From Polaromonas sp. (lineage in GTDB: Bacteria; Pseudomonadota; Gammaproteobacteria; Burkholderiales; Burkholderiaceae_C): a DNA stretch of 64,000 bases. The DNA is taken from positions 1 to 64,000 of the forward strand of contig NZ_JAUXUP010000057.1 in assembly GCF_030680935.1 (NCBI RefSeq). The letters are read 5' to 3'. Both the position numbers and the translations under genes were made by a program. Of this stretch, positions 1 to 10,706 are shown one piece after another (the first letter of the stretch is position 1; each line of letters begins with the position of its first letter). The notes beneath the pieces were generated by a model. The model was not told where the DNA came from. It saw only the letters and a list, made by a program, of their open reading frames with translations, and made no database searches.

Positions 1-2739
1 GCTGAGGTTGCCTGCCAGCGTGATGCTCGGCGTGCCTCCCGCCGCGTCCAGCGTGATGGTCCCGGCGTTGCCGCCCGAGGCCACACCTGCTACTGCGTTG
101 CCGCCGCTGGTGGTGATCGATCCTGCCGTGACGTTGCCGCCTGTGGAGCTGACGCTCACCGCAGCACCGTTGCCGCCTGCCTGGTTGGCACCCACCCCGT
201 TGCCGCCTATGGCGCTGATCGCTCCGCTGCTGGTGATGGCACCGGTCGAACTGATCGTGACGGCACCGCCGTTGCCGCCTGCGCCCAGTGTGCTGCCGAC
301 CGTGCCGTTGGCGGTGATCGTGCTGGCGCCCAGCGCCAGGGCTGCGCCACTGATGCTGACGGTGCCGGCGTTGCGCCCGTTGGTCGTGCCGTTTGCAGTA
401 CCGCCGCTGCTTGCAATGTTTCCAGTCACCACCGTGCCGCTGGCTGCCGCAACCGTGATGTTGCCGCCGTTTCCGTTAATGCCGCCTGTGGTGGTCAGCG
501 TACCTGTCGTCAGGTTGCCTGCCGCATTGCTCACGCTGATCGAGCCTGCCGCACCGCCTGCGCCCGAGCCTACCGCCGCTCCCGTCTGCGCGGCCAGCGT
601 GCCCAGGCTGATCGCGCCCGCTACCGTGTTGCTCACCGTGATGCTGCCGGCGTTGCCTCCAGCGCCACCTGTGGTCGAGCCAGCCCCGCCGCTGGCCGTG
701 ATCGCGCCGGTCTGCGTCACGCCGTTGGTAGAGGTAATGGAGATGGCTGCGCCGTTGCCGCCCGTCTGGCTGGTGCCGGCGCCTACACCTGCCGAGCCGC
801 TGGCCGTGATGGCCGCTGCCGTCACGCCTGCTCCGGCAATGCTCACCGTTCCCGCGCTTCGGCCTGTGCTGTTGGCAGCGGCTGTTCCGCCTGAAGTCGT
901 GATAGCGCCCGCCAGATTCACCACCCCCGTGCCTGTGATGCTCACCGCACCACCATCCCCATTGGCTGCGCCTGTCGTGTTGACCGTCCCCGCGGCGGTG
1001 CTCGTCACACTGGCACCGGATAGGATGATGCCCCCGGCCTGCGCGCTTAGCCCCGCAGCCAGTGACAGGGTACCTGCACCGCTGCTGTCGGCATCGGCCT
1101 TGAGATTGATGGCGCCCGTCCCAGTGACACCAATGGTTGCAAGGGCGCCCACGGTGATGTTGTTGTTGGCTTCAAGCCGCACGCTGCCATTGGCGGCCAT
1201 GGTCAGGGGGTTGTTGATCGCAATATCGCGCGTTGCCTGCAAAAACAACTCGTTGAAGCCTGTGACCGTCGATATCTGCACCGTGTAAGTGCCAGGGTCG
1301 GGCGCCGTGGCGAAAGCCAGATCGGGCGTGTTCACGGCTTGGTTGGTTACCACCGACGGACTGGATACAGCCGTGCTGAGAATAATGTCCTGTGGATCAA
1401 ACAGCACATTGCCGCCCACACCCTGAGGCGCTGTGACATCAATAGTGCCCCGCGTATCAAGGTATTGCTTGCCGGAGACTTCTACAAAGCCGCCGTTGCC
1501 GCTGTTGCTGCCGCCGCGCGCGGTGATGCCGCCTGCGCTGCGCGTGTCACCGTCAGCCCAGACCACCACCTTGCCGCCATTGCCCTGGTCGATGGCGTCG
1601 GCACGGATGATGCTGCCCGCGGCCACATGGGTACGTGTGGCGTTTTGAACCGCGCTGTTCCCGCCCTGGTAGTCGCCGCCTACGAGCACGGTTCCGCCAC
1701 CCGCCTGACCAGACACGTCAATATGGGCACCCGTCGCGAGCAACACCTTGTCGCCCAGAACCTGCACCGTACCACCGCTCTGTCCCGCTCCGGTGCCGCT
1801 GGCATCCAGCGTACCTGCCACATGCACCACGCCGCTGCGCCCCCCGCTGAGCACAATCATGCCGTTACGCTCGGTCGCCGAGGTGGCGCGGATCACACCG
1901 GTCTGGTTGACCACCGTGGCCATCGCATCGCCAAGCGCACTGGCCAGCACCGCGACCTGACCGCCGCCTGCGGTAATGATGCCGCTGTTGGACGCCACCG
2001 CATTCGCCGCGGCAGCATCCACCGAGAAGCTCACCAAGCCTACGCCGGAGGTATCTATCGACACGCGCGACCCTGCCGCCAGCCCTACGGAGCCGCCATC
2101 GGCATTGATGGCACCGGTATTGCTCACGCTTGGTGCGGCCAGCAAGACGTAGCCGCCGCGCGCCGCGTTGATGCTGCCTTGGTTGGTGACCGTTCCCGCA
2201 CTGCCGTTGTTGCTGAAAATGTAACGGCCCGCCACAAAGTCGTCGTTGCTGATGGACAGGGTACTGGCCACCAGGGCGCCCACATTGACCTGTGCGCCCG
2301 GTGCAAACATGACCCCGGCCGGGTTGATCAGGAACACCTGTCCGTTGGCACTGAGTGAGCCATAAATCGACGAAGGGTTCGCGCCAACAACCCGATTCAG
2401 CGCCGCAGAAGTGGCATTGGGCTGAACAAACTGCACGGACTGCCCGGCGCCGATGTTAAATGCCTGCCAGTTGAGAATGGCTTTGTCACTGCCCTGTGTA
2501 ACCACCATGGCATTGGCGCTGGGGGTGCTCACTGTGGCTTGGCCTGCCACCAGGCTGGCGCCTTCGGGCAATGCCGTGGCCAGAGTGGAAAGCCCTGACA
2601 GCATGGCAGTCAGCAGCCGCGACAGCAGTCGGCCCGTGCGTATGCGGTAGGTGGCCGTGAGCTTGCGAGACAGGCGCACCACCACCGTGCGTACAGCCCA
2701 CGGGCGGCAGGCGCGGCTTTTTGACAAGGGGTGGTTCAT
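1..2739 (-). CDS. Filamentous-haemagglutinin-like two-partner secretion exoprotein (TpsA), 3' end beyond window
   Basis: Minus-strand reading from ATG at 2739 gives MNHPLSKSRACRPWAVRTVVVRLSRK...ATALPEGASLVAGQATVSTPSANAMVVTQGSDKAILNWQAFNIGAGQSVQFVQPNATSAALNRVVGANPSSIYGSLSANGQVFLINPAGVMFAPGAQVNVGALVAST (TPS/haemagglutination-activity domain), followed by Gly/Ala/Thr-rich beta-helix repeats to the window edge. Lies immediately downstream of a TpsB gene. Confidence 0.93.
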   Translation of the reverse strand, partial: MNHPLSKSRACRPWAVRTVVVRLSRKLTATYRIRTGRLLSRLLTAMLSGLSTLATALPEGASLVAGQATVSTPSANAMVVTQGSDKAILNWQAFNIGAGQSVQFVQPNATSAALNRVVGANPSSIYGSLSANGQVFLINPAGVMFAPGAQVNVGALVASTLSISNDDFVAGRYIFSNNGSAGTVTNQGSINAARGGYVLLAAPSVSNTGAINADGGSVGLAAGSRVSIDTSGVGLVSFSVDAAAANAVASNSGIITAGGGQVAVLASALGDAMATVVNQTGVIRATSATERNGMIVLSGGRSGVVHVAGTLDASGTGAGQSGGTVQVLGDKVLLATGAHIDVSGQAGGGTVLVGGDYQGGNSAVQNATRTHVAAGSIIRADAIDQGNGGKVVVWADGDTRSAGGITARGGSNSGNGGFVEVSGKQYLDTRGTIDVTAPQGVGGNVLFDPQDIILSTAVSSPSVVTNQAVNTPDLAFATAPDPGTYTVQISTVTGFNELFLQATRDIAINNPLTMAANGSVRLEANNNITVGALATIGVTGTGAINLKADADSSGAGTLSLAAGLSAQAGGIILSGASVTSTAAGTVNTTGAANGDGGAVSITGTGVVNLAGAITTSGGTAAANSTGRSAGTVSIAGAGVTAAAITASGSAGVGAGTSQTGGNGAAISITSTNGVTQTGAITASGGAGSTTGGAGGNAGSITVSNTVAGAISLGTLAAQTGAAVGSGAGGAAGSISVSNAAGNLTTGTLTTTGGINGNGGNITVAAASGTVVTGNIASSGGTANGTTNGRNAGTVSISGAALALGASTITANGTVGSTLGAGGNGGAVTISSTGAITSSGAISAIGGNGVGANQAGGNGAAVSVSSTGGNVTAGSITTSGGNAVAGVASGGNAGTITLDAAGGTPSITLAGNLS

Positions 2740-2759
2740 GATCTTTTTTGCCACGCCGA

Positions 2760-4493
2760 TCAGAACCACTTCTGAGCCGAAACCCATGCACGCGGCGAAC
2801 GGTCTGACTCGCCGGTGGTGGGGGTGGAGCGCGTGGTGCGCCAGGCCAGATAAGCAGTTACCAGAAAATTGTTGCTTCGCCCGGCCAGAGCGCCAACACC
2901 AACGGCACCCAGAGAGATGCGGTTAGTGGCGCCAGTTACGGCGGAATCATCCTGATTGAACCGGACGGTTCCGTAGTCATAAAAAGCCGCCAGGCTGACC
3001 GCCTCTCCCGCCAAGCTGACAGGTGCCGGCAATTGGTAGCGGTATTCCATATTCAGCAACAGCCCGGAGTCCCCAATGCCTTCACCGACCGGATACGCGC
3101 GAACCCCGGTGGGGCCACCTAGTGCCATTTTTTCTGCGGAGGCCAGATTCCTGGAAGCCCGCTGGGTCTGAAACCCCAGATGCAAGGTGGAGGTATTCCC
3201 AAGGAGCTGGGTGCGCTGAAACTCAAGATTGAGTTTGCGGAAGCCGCCCGCCGTCTGCAGTCCACCAGGGCCCTGGTCAAACCCGAGCGTGACAGCGTCC
3301 AGCGTGGCCCGGCCCAGCGTCGCGGTCAGCGCATAACTGCTGGTGCCGCCGTTGCCGACTGCTGAATCAACAAAGTTGCCAGAAAGTCCGAAGCGGGCCG
3401 CGGCGATACGGCGCTCGCTGTCGTTCGCCGGCGTCGTCAGCTGGTCGATGAATGTTTTGTGCTCCAGGCTGAGAAGGCCGTAAAGATTGGCGTCACGTGA
3501 GCGAATCAGCGGCCGGGTCAATGACAGGCCCAGAATGTCGGCCTTGCCCGTTGCACCCAGCGCGGCAAAAGGTGCGCCCAAGGCGTAATCGGTACGCGCA
3601 ATGCTGGCTGCCAGCCGCGTTCCCGCTGAGTCGACCGGAACAGCGTAGGCCAGGCGGTAGAGATGGCTGCGCGAGGCATTGCTGCCCTGCACCCGCGCGC
3701 TCAAAACATCCCCACGCCCAAGCAGGTTGCTGACATTGAGGTTGGCGAAGGCGTTTTGAGCGCCCGCCGCTCGTGCGCCAAAGTTGTCGACCCCGGCCGA
3801 TCCATCCACCTGTGGCCCCTGTGCATGGATCGTCACCGTGACATCGGCCAGGCCAGGCAGCTGGCCTGGCTCGACCGCGGCGCTGGCCTCGACCCCCGCC
3901 AGATCGCGCAGCAGCAAAACCGGCTTGTCGAGCAGGTTCTCACTGATGAAAGCGCCAGACCGCAGGTTGTTGGCCACCACGCGCCGGACGTAAGACGCCG
4001 ACCCTTCGTGGCCCTCGACCTGCACCCGCACGCGGCCCACCCGCGCCTCAACGACTGCAATGGTGACGGTACCGCCGGTTGCCTGAAAAGCCTGTTCCGG
4101 CAGATAGGCTTCCGTCAGCATGAAGCCCTTGGCCCGGTAATAGCGGCTAATCTGCGCTGCCGCTTCTACGAGTCCTGCGAGGTCGGTCGGCCGGTTGATC
4201 CGGTCTGCGATCAACCCGGTCAAGGTCGCACTGTCAAAGAGGCTGTTTCCTTCAATGCGAAAGGCTGCGGGCGTGATACGCACGGCAGCCTCGCCGGCTG
4301 AAATGGGCTTGGCCGCCGGCAAGGTGATTTGCGGTGCGCCCGGTTGGGGCAACATCGGGATCTGGCGCTGCTGCTCCTGCAATGTTCCGGAGTCCGGCCG
4401 CAGTCTTTGCTGCGCAAAACCAGTCGGCCAAGCTAGCGCAGCCTGTAGCACCAGGCAGACGCGAAAAATGGACAAAATGGCCGGGCGTTTCAA
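2760..4493 (-). CDS. ShlB/FhaC/HecB family outer-membrane transporter (TpsB)
   Basis: Signal peptide, POTRA-like region (FRIEGNSLFDSATLTGLIADRINRPTDLAGLVEAAAQISRYYRAKGFMLTEAYLPEQ), C-terminal beta-barrel; adjacent to TpsA. Confidence 0.93.
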   Translation of the reverse strand: MKRPAILSIFRVCLVLQAALAWPTGFAQQRLRPDSGTLQEQQRQIPMLPQPGAPQITLPAAKPISAGEAAVRITPAAFRIEGNSLFDSATLTGLIADRINRPTDLAGLVEAAAQISRYYRAKGFMLTEAYLPEQAFQATGGTVTIAVVEARVGRVRVQVEGHEGSASYVRRVVANNLRSGAFISENLLDKPVLLLRDLAGVEASAAVEPGQLPGLADVTVTIHAQGPQVDGSAGVDNFGARAAGAQNAFANLNVSNLLGRGDVLSARVQGSNASRSHLYRLAYAVPVDSAGTRLAASIARTDYALGAPFAALGATGKADILGLSLTRPLIRSRDANLYGLLSLEHKTFIDQLTTPANDSERRIAAARFGLSGNFVDSAVGNGGTSSYALTATLGRATLDAVTLGFDQGPGGLQTAGGFRKLNLEFQRTQLLGNTSTLHLGFQTQRASRNLASAEKMALGGPTGVRAYPVGEGIGDSGLLLNMEYRYQLPAPVSLAGEAVSLAAFYDYGTVRFNQDDSAVTGATNRISLGAVGVGALAGRSNNFLVTAYLAWRTTRSTPTTGESDRSPRAWVSAQKWF

Positions 4494-4814
4494 TCAAGCC
4501 TTTTGCTAACAAATTGTTGCAACCTGTTGTTTTAACTGTTTTTTTATCGCTTGACAATTTTCCCGGCTTAATTTGTGGCAGGCCTGCGAATTTGTGCCGT
4601 TTTCACTGCAACTGCCCAATAGATTCACAGACACACCTTGGGATTTGAGGCGCCCCAAAATTGCGCTGCCCTGATCCATGCGAAAAAGTCAAAGGCGCTC
4701 CACCGATTTGCGTAGATTCACTTACTAGGGTTTTCCCGTTGCGCCCCCTACAATCGCAGACCTTACAAGAAATTGACGGTCCCGACGGGGACCGCCTCCC
4801 AGGAGACAAACCCG

Positions 4815-7127
4815 ATGCCCTCAGTGCCCGCCGCCCCCGACAGTCAGGAAAAACGCGAGGAGCTACGCCGAGCGGCGCTGGAGTACCACGAATTTCCGAC
4901 CCCAGGAAAAATCGCGATTGCCGCGACCAAACAACTTGTCAACCAGCGCGATCTGGCGCTGGCCTATTCCCCCGGGGTCGCCGCTCCTTGCGAGGAAATT
5001 GTCAAAGACCCGAACGCCGCATTCAAATACACCAGCCGGGGCAACCTCGTGGCGGTGATCACCAACGGCACGGCGGTATTGGGCTTGGGGGACATTGGTC
5101 CGCTGGCTTCCAAGCCTGTGATGGAAGGCAAGGGGGTGCTTTTCAAGAAGTTTGCCGGCATTGACGTGTTTGACATCGAGATCGACGAGAAAGACCCGGC
5201 CCGGCTGGTCGACATCATCGCATCGCTAGAGCCCACTTTCGGGGCCATCAACCTAGAAGACATCAAGGCGCCCGACTGCTTTTATGTCGAGCGTGAACTC
5301 CGCAAACGCATGAAGATCCCGGTCTTCCATGATGACCAGCACGGCACCGCCATCACGGTTGGCGCGGCCATGCTGAATGCACTGAAGGTCGTCGGCAAAG
5401 ATCCCAAGCAGGTCAAACTTGTCACCTCGGGCGCCGGTGCTGCAGCACTGGCCTGCCTTGGCCTGTTGCTCAAACTCGGCATTCCGCGCCACAACGTCTA
5501 TGTGACCGATCTGGCGGGCGTGGTTTACGAGGGCCGCACCGAGCTGATGGACGAGGACAAGATCCAGTTTGCGCAAAAAACCGACGCCAGGACCTTGAGC
5601 GACATCATCGAAGGCGCGGACATCTTTCTGGGCCTATCTGCAGGTGGTGTATTGAAGAAGGACATGGTCAGGAAGATGGCGGCCAAGCCCATCATTTTTG
5701 CGCTGGCCAACCCAAACCCGGAAATCACACCCGAAGATGTCAAGTCGGTTCGTGACGACGCCATCATGGCCACCGGGCGCACGGATTACCCGAACCAGGT
5801 CAACAACGTCCTGTGTTTCCCCTATATTTTCCGCGGCGCTCTCGATGCCGGTGCATCCACCATCACCATCGAAATGGAAATTGCCGCTGTTCACGCCATT
5901 GCCGAGCTGGCCCAGGCCGAGCAAAGCGAAGTGGTTGCCGCCGCCTACACGGGGGAAAAGCTGGCGTTTGGCCCGGAATACCTGATTCCCAAGCCTTTTG
6001 ACCCGCGCCTGATGATGAAAATTGCGCCCGCCGTGGCGCAGGCGGCAGCTGACAGCGGGGTGGCCTTGCGACCCATCACCGACATGGACGCCTACCGCGA
6101 GAAGCTGCAAAGCTTTGTATATGCCTCCGGCACTACCATGAAGCCGATTTTTGCCGCCGCCAAGAAGGCGGGCAAAAAGCGTGTGGCCTACGCCGAGGGC
6201 GAAGAAGAGCGCGTGTTGCGTGCCTGCCAGATCGTTGTGGACGAAGGTCTGGCCCGTCCGACCCTGATAGGCCGCCCTGTGGTGATTGCCCAGCGCATCG
6301 AGAAATTCGGCCTGCGCCTGAGAGAAGAGCTCGACTACGACATCGTCAACGTCGAGCAGGACCACCGCTATCGGGACTTCTGGCAGACCTACCATGGGCT
6401 TATGGAGCGCCGTGGCGTGACAGCGCAGATGGCCAAGATCGAGATGCGCCGCCGTCTGACCTTGATCGCGGGCATGCTGCTGTACAAAGGGGATGTTGAT
6501 GGTCTGATCTGCGGCACGTGGGGCACCACTGCCCACCACCTGGACTACCTGGACCAGGTGATTGGCAAGCGCCCGGGCGTTTGCACCTATGCCTGCATGA
6601 ACGGGTTGATGCTGCCCGACCGGCAAGTTTTTCTGGTCGATACCCATGTCAACTACGACCCAACGGCGGAGCAGTTGGCAGAAATCACCACCCTGGCCGC
6701 TGAAGAAATGATGCGTTTTGGCATCAAGCCCAAAGCCGCGCTGCTGTCGCACTCGAATTTTGGTTCGTCCAACCTGCCCAGTGCGCTCAAAATGCGCCGG
6801 ACACTGGCACTACTGCGCGAGCAGGCTCCGTGGCTCGAAGTCGATGGAGAAATGCATGGCGATGTGGCGCTTGATGCGGCATCCCGCGCGCTGGTGATGC
6901 CAAACAGCACTTTGGCTGGAGAAGCCAATTTGCTGGTGCTGCCCAACATCGACGCCGCCAACATTGCCTACAACCTGCTCAAAACCGCTGCGGGCGGCAA
7001 TATCGCTATCGGCCCGGTGCTGCTGGGCGCCGCCAAGCCCATGCATATCCTCACCGCCAGCACCACGGTCCGCCGGATCGTGAATATGACCGCACTGACG
7101 GTCGCCGATGCCAACGCCTCCCGATGA
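4815..7127 (+). CDS. maeB: NADP-dependent malic enzyme with C-terminal phosphotransacetylase-like domain
   Basis: ORF 4773..7127, preferred start [41 protein letters not shown] at 4815 behind an aggaga motif; malic enzyme domain plus Pta-like domain. Confidence 0.95.
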   Translation: MPSVPAAPDSQEKREELRRAALEYHEFPTPGKIAIAATKQLVNQRDLALAYSPGVAAPCEEIVKDPNAAFKYTSRGNLVAVITNGTAVLGLGDIGPLASKPVMEGKGVLFKKFAGIDVFDIEIDEKDPARLVDIIASLEPTFGAINLEDIKAPDCFYVERELRKRMKIPVFHDDQHGTAITVGAAMLNALKVVGKDPKQVKLVTSGAGAAALACLGLLLKLGIPRHNVYVTDLAGVVYEGRTELMDEDKIQFAQKTDARTLSDIIEGADIFLGLSAGGVLKKDMVRKMAAKPIIFALANPNPEITPEDVKSVRDDAIMATGRTDYPNQVNNVLCFPYIFRGALDAGASTITIEMEIAAVHAIAELAQAEQSEVVAAAYTGEKLAFGPEYLIPKPFDPRLMMKIAPAVAQAAADSGVALRPITDMDAYREKLQSFVYASGTTMKPIFAAAKKAGKKRVAYAEGEEERVLRACQIVVDEGLARPTLIGRPVVIAQRIEKFGLRLREELDYDIVNVEQDHRYRDFWQTYHGLMERRGVTAQMAKIEMRRRLTLIAGMLLYKGDVDGLICGTWGTTAHHLDYLDQVIGKRPGVCTYACMNGLMLPDRQVFLVDTHVNYDPTAEQLAEITTLAAEEMMRFGIKPKAALLSHSNFGSSNLPSALKMRRTLALLREQAPWLEVDGEMHGDVALDAASRALVMPNSTLAGEANLLVLPNIDAANIAYNLLKTAAGGNIAIGPVLLGAAKPMHILTASTTVRRIVNMTALTVADANASR

Positions 7128-7314
7128 GACCCAATTAGGTAGCTAGCACTAACTTTTCAACCGTGCTTCGCGCCCACGATCTGCCCAATTTTTGTGCAGG
7201 CACTTGCATTTTTCCCCGAGATGGGTCAAACTCTAGCTCTTGAAATTTAAGGGTTAACCCGCCTGCAGCGAAGGCTGTGGCAATTGGCCTTGGTTCAAGA
7301 AAGACGTTTTTTTC

Positions 7315-7734
7315 ATGTTGCGAAAAATAGGGCCCGGTTGGCGGCTAAAAGTCGCGGTCGTTCTCGTTGCCGTGTGCGCTGGACTCGGTCCTGTAGCGGT
7401 ACAGGCCAGAGGGTCTGCTCCCGGCGCCGAAGTCACGACGATTGCAAGCACGGCCTTGCCCGAGCAGGGCCGCAACATGGTCAGGTTGATTTACCAGGGG
7501 GGGCCGTTCAAGTACGACAAGGACGGTTCGGTGTTTGGCAACCGGGAAAGAATACTCCCGGCCAAAAATCGCGGATATTACCGCGAATACACCGTCAAGA
7601 CTCCTGGTGAACAAAGTCGGGGTGCCCGGCGAATTGTTTGTGGTGGTTTTGTTCCCTCTGCACCCGATGCTTGTTATTACACCGATGATCACTACGCGAG
7701 TTTTCGCAGAATCGTTCAGTCAGTTCAGCAGTGA
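7315..7734 (+). CDS. Secreted microbial ribonuclease (N1/T1/barnase family)
   Basis: Signal peptide then LIYQGGPFKYDKDGSVFGNRERILPAKNRGYYREYTVKTPGEQSRGARRIVCGG...CYYTDDHYASFRRI, typical guanyl-specific RNase core; followed by barstar. Confidence 0.9.
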   Translation: MLRKIGPGWRLKVAVVLVAVCAGLGPVAVQARGSAPGAEVTTIASTALPEQGRNMVRLIYQGGPFKYDKDGSVFGNRERILPAKNRGYYREYTVKTPGEQSRGARRIVCGGFVPSAPDACYYTDDHYASFRRIVQSVQQ

Positions 7735-7775
7735 TCGTCAACTTTGAGTTGTTGACTTAAGAAAGAGACGCGGAG

Positions 7776-8177
7776 ATGGATATGCCACTTCGTACTGTAA
7801 GACCCAATATCGTGCAATCCATACGCGCTTTTCGCGTGCAGGATTTGCAGGAGGCCGCCACACAGCTGGGCCACCATTTCCTGTATGCCAACCTGGGCAA
7901 TGCCCAGAGCAAGCAGGATGTGCTGGACATGATTGCGGCGCAGTACACATTCCCGGCGCACTTTGGTAAAAACTTTGATGCGCTGTACGACTGCATGACG
8001 GACCTGGTTCACAAGTCCGGCGCGCAACCTGGCTTTATTGTCTTGCTTGAGCAGATCCCTGCTCACGCCAAGTTCGACAAAGAGGCGCGCGAGCAGCTGC
8101 TGGACATCTTCCGGGATGCAGCCGACTACTGGGCGGATGGAAAGTTACCGTTCCGATGTTTCGATTCTTTTCTGTAG
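7776..8177 (+). CDS. Barstar family ribonuclease inhibitor
   Basis: VQDLQEAATQLGHHFLYANLGNAQSKQDVLDMIAAQYTFPAHFGKNFDALYDCMTDL is a barstar signature; next to barnase-type RNase. Confidence 0.92.
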   Translation: MDMPLRTVRPNIVQSIRAFRVQDLQEAATQLGHHFLYANLGNAQSKQDVLDMIAAQYTFPAHFGKNFDALYDCMTDLVHKSGAQPGFIVLLEQIPAHAKFDKEAREQLLDIFRDAADYWADGKLPFRCFDSFL

Positions 8178-8365
8178 CCCGCTCCCCAGACATTGGCCAA
8201 GGGGATCGGGCAAATGAGGCCCAGCAAGCAAACAGTGCAGATGGTGATGAGCCGATGCCAACCGACAAATTGCTCGACGTGTCGCCGCTGGCGCTGCGCA
8301 TGAGCAGCCCCTTCAATGCGGGATACTGGTTGGCCGCCGCCTGAGCTTGAAATCACTTGCATCGC

Positions 8366-8396
8366 AAAAAAGCCCGTTGAATGACGGGCTTTTTTA
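8366..8396. terminator. Bidirectional rho-independent terminator
   Basis: aaaaaagcccgttgaatgacgggctttttt between convergent barstar and rsmA. Confidence 0.8.
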
Positions 8397-8410
8397 TGTG
8401 GCGAACAAAT

Positions 8411-8460
8411 CGGTCTTCAGCCCATGCTGCGCATGCGCAAGCAGCTATTATTTTTGTAGC
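8411..8460 (+). repeat. Dispersed repeat copy 1
   Basis: cggtcttcagcccatgctgcgcatgcgcaagcagctattatttttgtagc. Confidence 0.85.
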
Positions 8461-9242
8461 GCTCCGGATGCGGTGGTCAGGGCTTGCGCCAGTGCCAGAT
8501 ACTCGGCCACGGGCACCTCCTCGGCGCGGCGCTGCAGATCAAATGCAGGGGCATTTGGGCGCGTATCCAGCCACTTTCCAAGCGAATGGCGCAGCAGCTT
8601 GCGCCGCTGGCTGAAGGCCACACGCACCATCTCGCTCAATAGCGCAGCGTCCAGCAGTACCGGTGCGGCGTGAGGAACCATGCGCACCACCGCGCTGTCC
8701 ACCCGGGGTGGAGGGTCAAAACTGATCGGTGGCACCGCCAACACGTTCTCCATCGCATATCGCCACTGCAGCATCACGCTGAGGCGGCCATAGTCGCTGG
8801 TCGCCGGACTCGCCACCATGCGGTCCACCACTTCTTTTTGCAGCATGAAGTGCTGGTCTTCTATGACGGCCACCGCATCGAGCAAATGAAACAGGATGGG
8901 CGTGGAGATGTTGTACGGCAAATTTCCAACCACCCGCAGCTTGACGGGCGTAGAGGCCGCCATGGTTTGTGCAAGGGACAGGAAGTCCACCTTGAGGACG
9001 TCGGCCTGCAGCACAGTCAGCTGGGGATGCGCGCGCAATTGCTGCGCGAGATCGCGGTCCAGTTCGATCACCGTCAGGTGGCCGAGCCGCTCGGCCAGCG
9101 GCTGTGTCAGTGCCGCCAGTCCCGGGCCAATTTCAACCACGGCCTGGCCGGGTCGGGGCGCGATCGCCTGCACTATGCCTTCGATGATCGAACGGTCGGT
9201 CAGGAAATGCTGGCCGAACCGTTTGCGCGGGATATGTTTCAT
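8448..9242 (-). CDS. rsmA: 16S rRNA (adenine1518-N6/adenine1519-N6)-dimethyltransferase
   Basis: [46 protein letters not shown]...[14 protein letters not shown]. Confidence 0.95.
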   Translation of the reverse strand: MKHIPRKRFGQHFLTDRSIIEGIVQAIAPRPGQAVVEIGPGLAALTQPLAERLGHLTVIELDRDLAQQLRAHPQLTVLQADVLKVDFLSLAQTMAASTPVKLRVVGNLPYNISTPILFHLLDAVAVIEDQHFMLQKEVVDRMVASPATSDYGRLSVMLQWRYAMENVLAVPPISFDPPPRVDSAVVRMVPHAAPVLLDAALLSEMVRVAFSQRRKLLRHSLGKWLDTRPNAPAFDLQRRAEEVPVAEYLALAQALTTASGALQK

Positions 9243-9311
9243 GCAATACGCAGCCCCATGGCGATCACGGCCCCAGCCTTTCGCCCTGGACAACGTGGAA
9301 AGCGCAAACCA

Positions 9312-10706
9312 CTATTGGGGTGGCTCGCGGTATTCCACATAGGCCCGGCCGCGAACCTCCTGGGCCCAGGCGCTGTAGGCTTCTTCAAACTTTTTCTCAC
9401 GCAACGTGGCTCGCACGATTTCACGCTGCTCGCGCGGGGAGAGCTTGGCGCTGCGCCGCTCCATCACCTGGATCAGGTGAACGCCAAAGCGCGACACCAG
9501 GGGATCGCCCACCTGGCCAGGCGCCAGGCTGTTCATCTGGGCTTCAAACTCCGGCACATACTGGCCCGCAGCGGCCCAGCCTAGGTCCCCACCGTCTTTG
9601 GCAGACCCGTCCTGGCTGTTTTCCCGGGCCAGCGCGGCAAAGTCGGCCTGCCCGGCAGCAATGCGCCTCTTAAAGTCCGCCAGGCGTGCAACGGCAGCCT
9701 GCTCCGTGAGCTGGGCGCTTGGTCGCAACAAGATGTGCCGTGCCCGGGTTTCGGCCACTGCTGCACCGGGCATGCCGGCACTCTTGCGCTCCAGCACCTT
9801 GAGCACATGAAAGCCTGCGCCGCTACGAACCGGCCCGGCAATACCGCCAACTGGCACAGTTTGCGTCGTATCGATAAACAGCTGAGGGTAACGGTCAGAA
9901 TCACGCAGGCCCATCTGGCCGTCCGCACTGCGGCCGGGCGCACCGGAAAATTCGGAGACGAGTGTCGCGAAATCAACCCCGCTGCGGGCACGCTCTGCAG
10001 CAAGCTGAGCCCGTGCCTGAAGGACAGCCAACTGATCCGCGCTGGCGTTTTCCGGAACCACCACCAGAATCTGCGCCAGATTGATCTGCGGGGGCACCCC
10101 AGCGCTGCCGGTCTCCTGTTCACGCAGGTATTGGTCGATCTCCTGCTCGGTGACCTTGGACTGCGCCTCCAGTTCGCGCTCGCGAATGCGGTTGAGCAGG
10201 AGCTCATTACGCAAATCAGTACGGAACTGCGCAAACACCAGACCCTGGGCGGTCATGCGGTTGCGCAATTCTTCCACCGAAATCTGATTCTGCCGGGCAA
10301 CATTCAGAACGGCCTCATCCACCATCCCGTCGCCGACCTGAACTCCCTGCTCTTTGGCCAGCTGCAATTGCGCGCGCTCAACGATCATGCGCTCGAGCAG
10401 CAGCCGTGCCAGCTCGTTGCGTGGCGGCGTCTGGGTGCCTTGTTGGGCCATTTGTTGCTCGGTGCGCAGCAAGCGGGCACGCACTTCATTGTTGGTGATG
10501 GGCTCCGAATTGACCACCGCAACAATGTAGTCGGCCTGACGCTGGCCGATGGCAGAGCCGGCTGGGGCGCCAGAGGTGAATCCGGGCAAGCGCAGCTGGC
10601 CCGGCGGTCTGGTCTGGGCCCATGTCGTCCCGACCGACAGGGCCAGCAGCATGGCGGCAACCAGGGGGCGAGTACAACTGTGGGAAATAGTGCTGGATTT
10701 AGTCAT
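9312..10706 (-). CDS. surA: Peptidylprolyl isomerase / periplasmic chaperone SurA
   Basis: SurA N domain plus two parvulin domains (ARHILLRPSAQLTEQ...); between lptD and rsmA. Confidence 0.94.
   Translation of the reverse strand: MTKSSTISHSCTRPLVAAMLLALSVGTTWAQTRPPGQLRLPGFTSGAPAGSAIGQRQADYIVAVVNSEPITNNEVRARLLRTEQQMAQQGTQTPPRNELARLLLERMIVERAQLQLAKEQGVQVGDGMVDEAVLNVARQNQISVEELRNRMTAQGLVFAQFRTDLRNELLLNRIRERELEAQSKVTEQEIDQYLREQETGSAGVPPQINLAQILVVVPENASADQLAVLQARAQLAAERARSGVDFATLVSEFSGAPGRSADGQMGLRDSDRYPQLFIDTTQTVPVGGIAGPVRSGAGFHVLKVLERKSAGMPGAAVAETRARHILLRPSAQLTEQAAVARLADFKRRIAAGQADFAALARENSQDGSAKDGGDLGWAAAGQYVPEFEAQMNSLAPGQVGDPLVSRFGVHLIQVMERRSAKLSPREQREIVRATLREKKFEEAYSAWAQEVRGRAYVEYREPPQ

Noticed and set aside
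8-1288. 426-aa plus-strand ORF (MPASVMLGVPPAASSVMVPALPPEA...)
   Set aside because: Antisense shadow of the Gly/Ala/Thr-rich TpsA repeats; proline-rich low complexity, no domain.
1339-2358. 339-aa plus-strand ORF
   Set aside because: Antisense to the N-terminal part of TpsA, whose reading frame has clear homology features.
5634-6752. 372-aa minus ORF antisense to maeB
   Set aside because: His/Gln-rich shadow frame opposite a confident gene.
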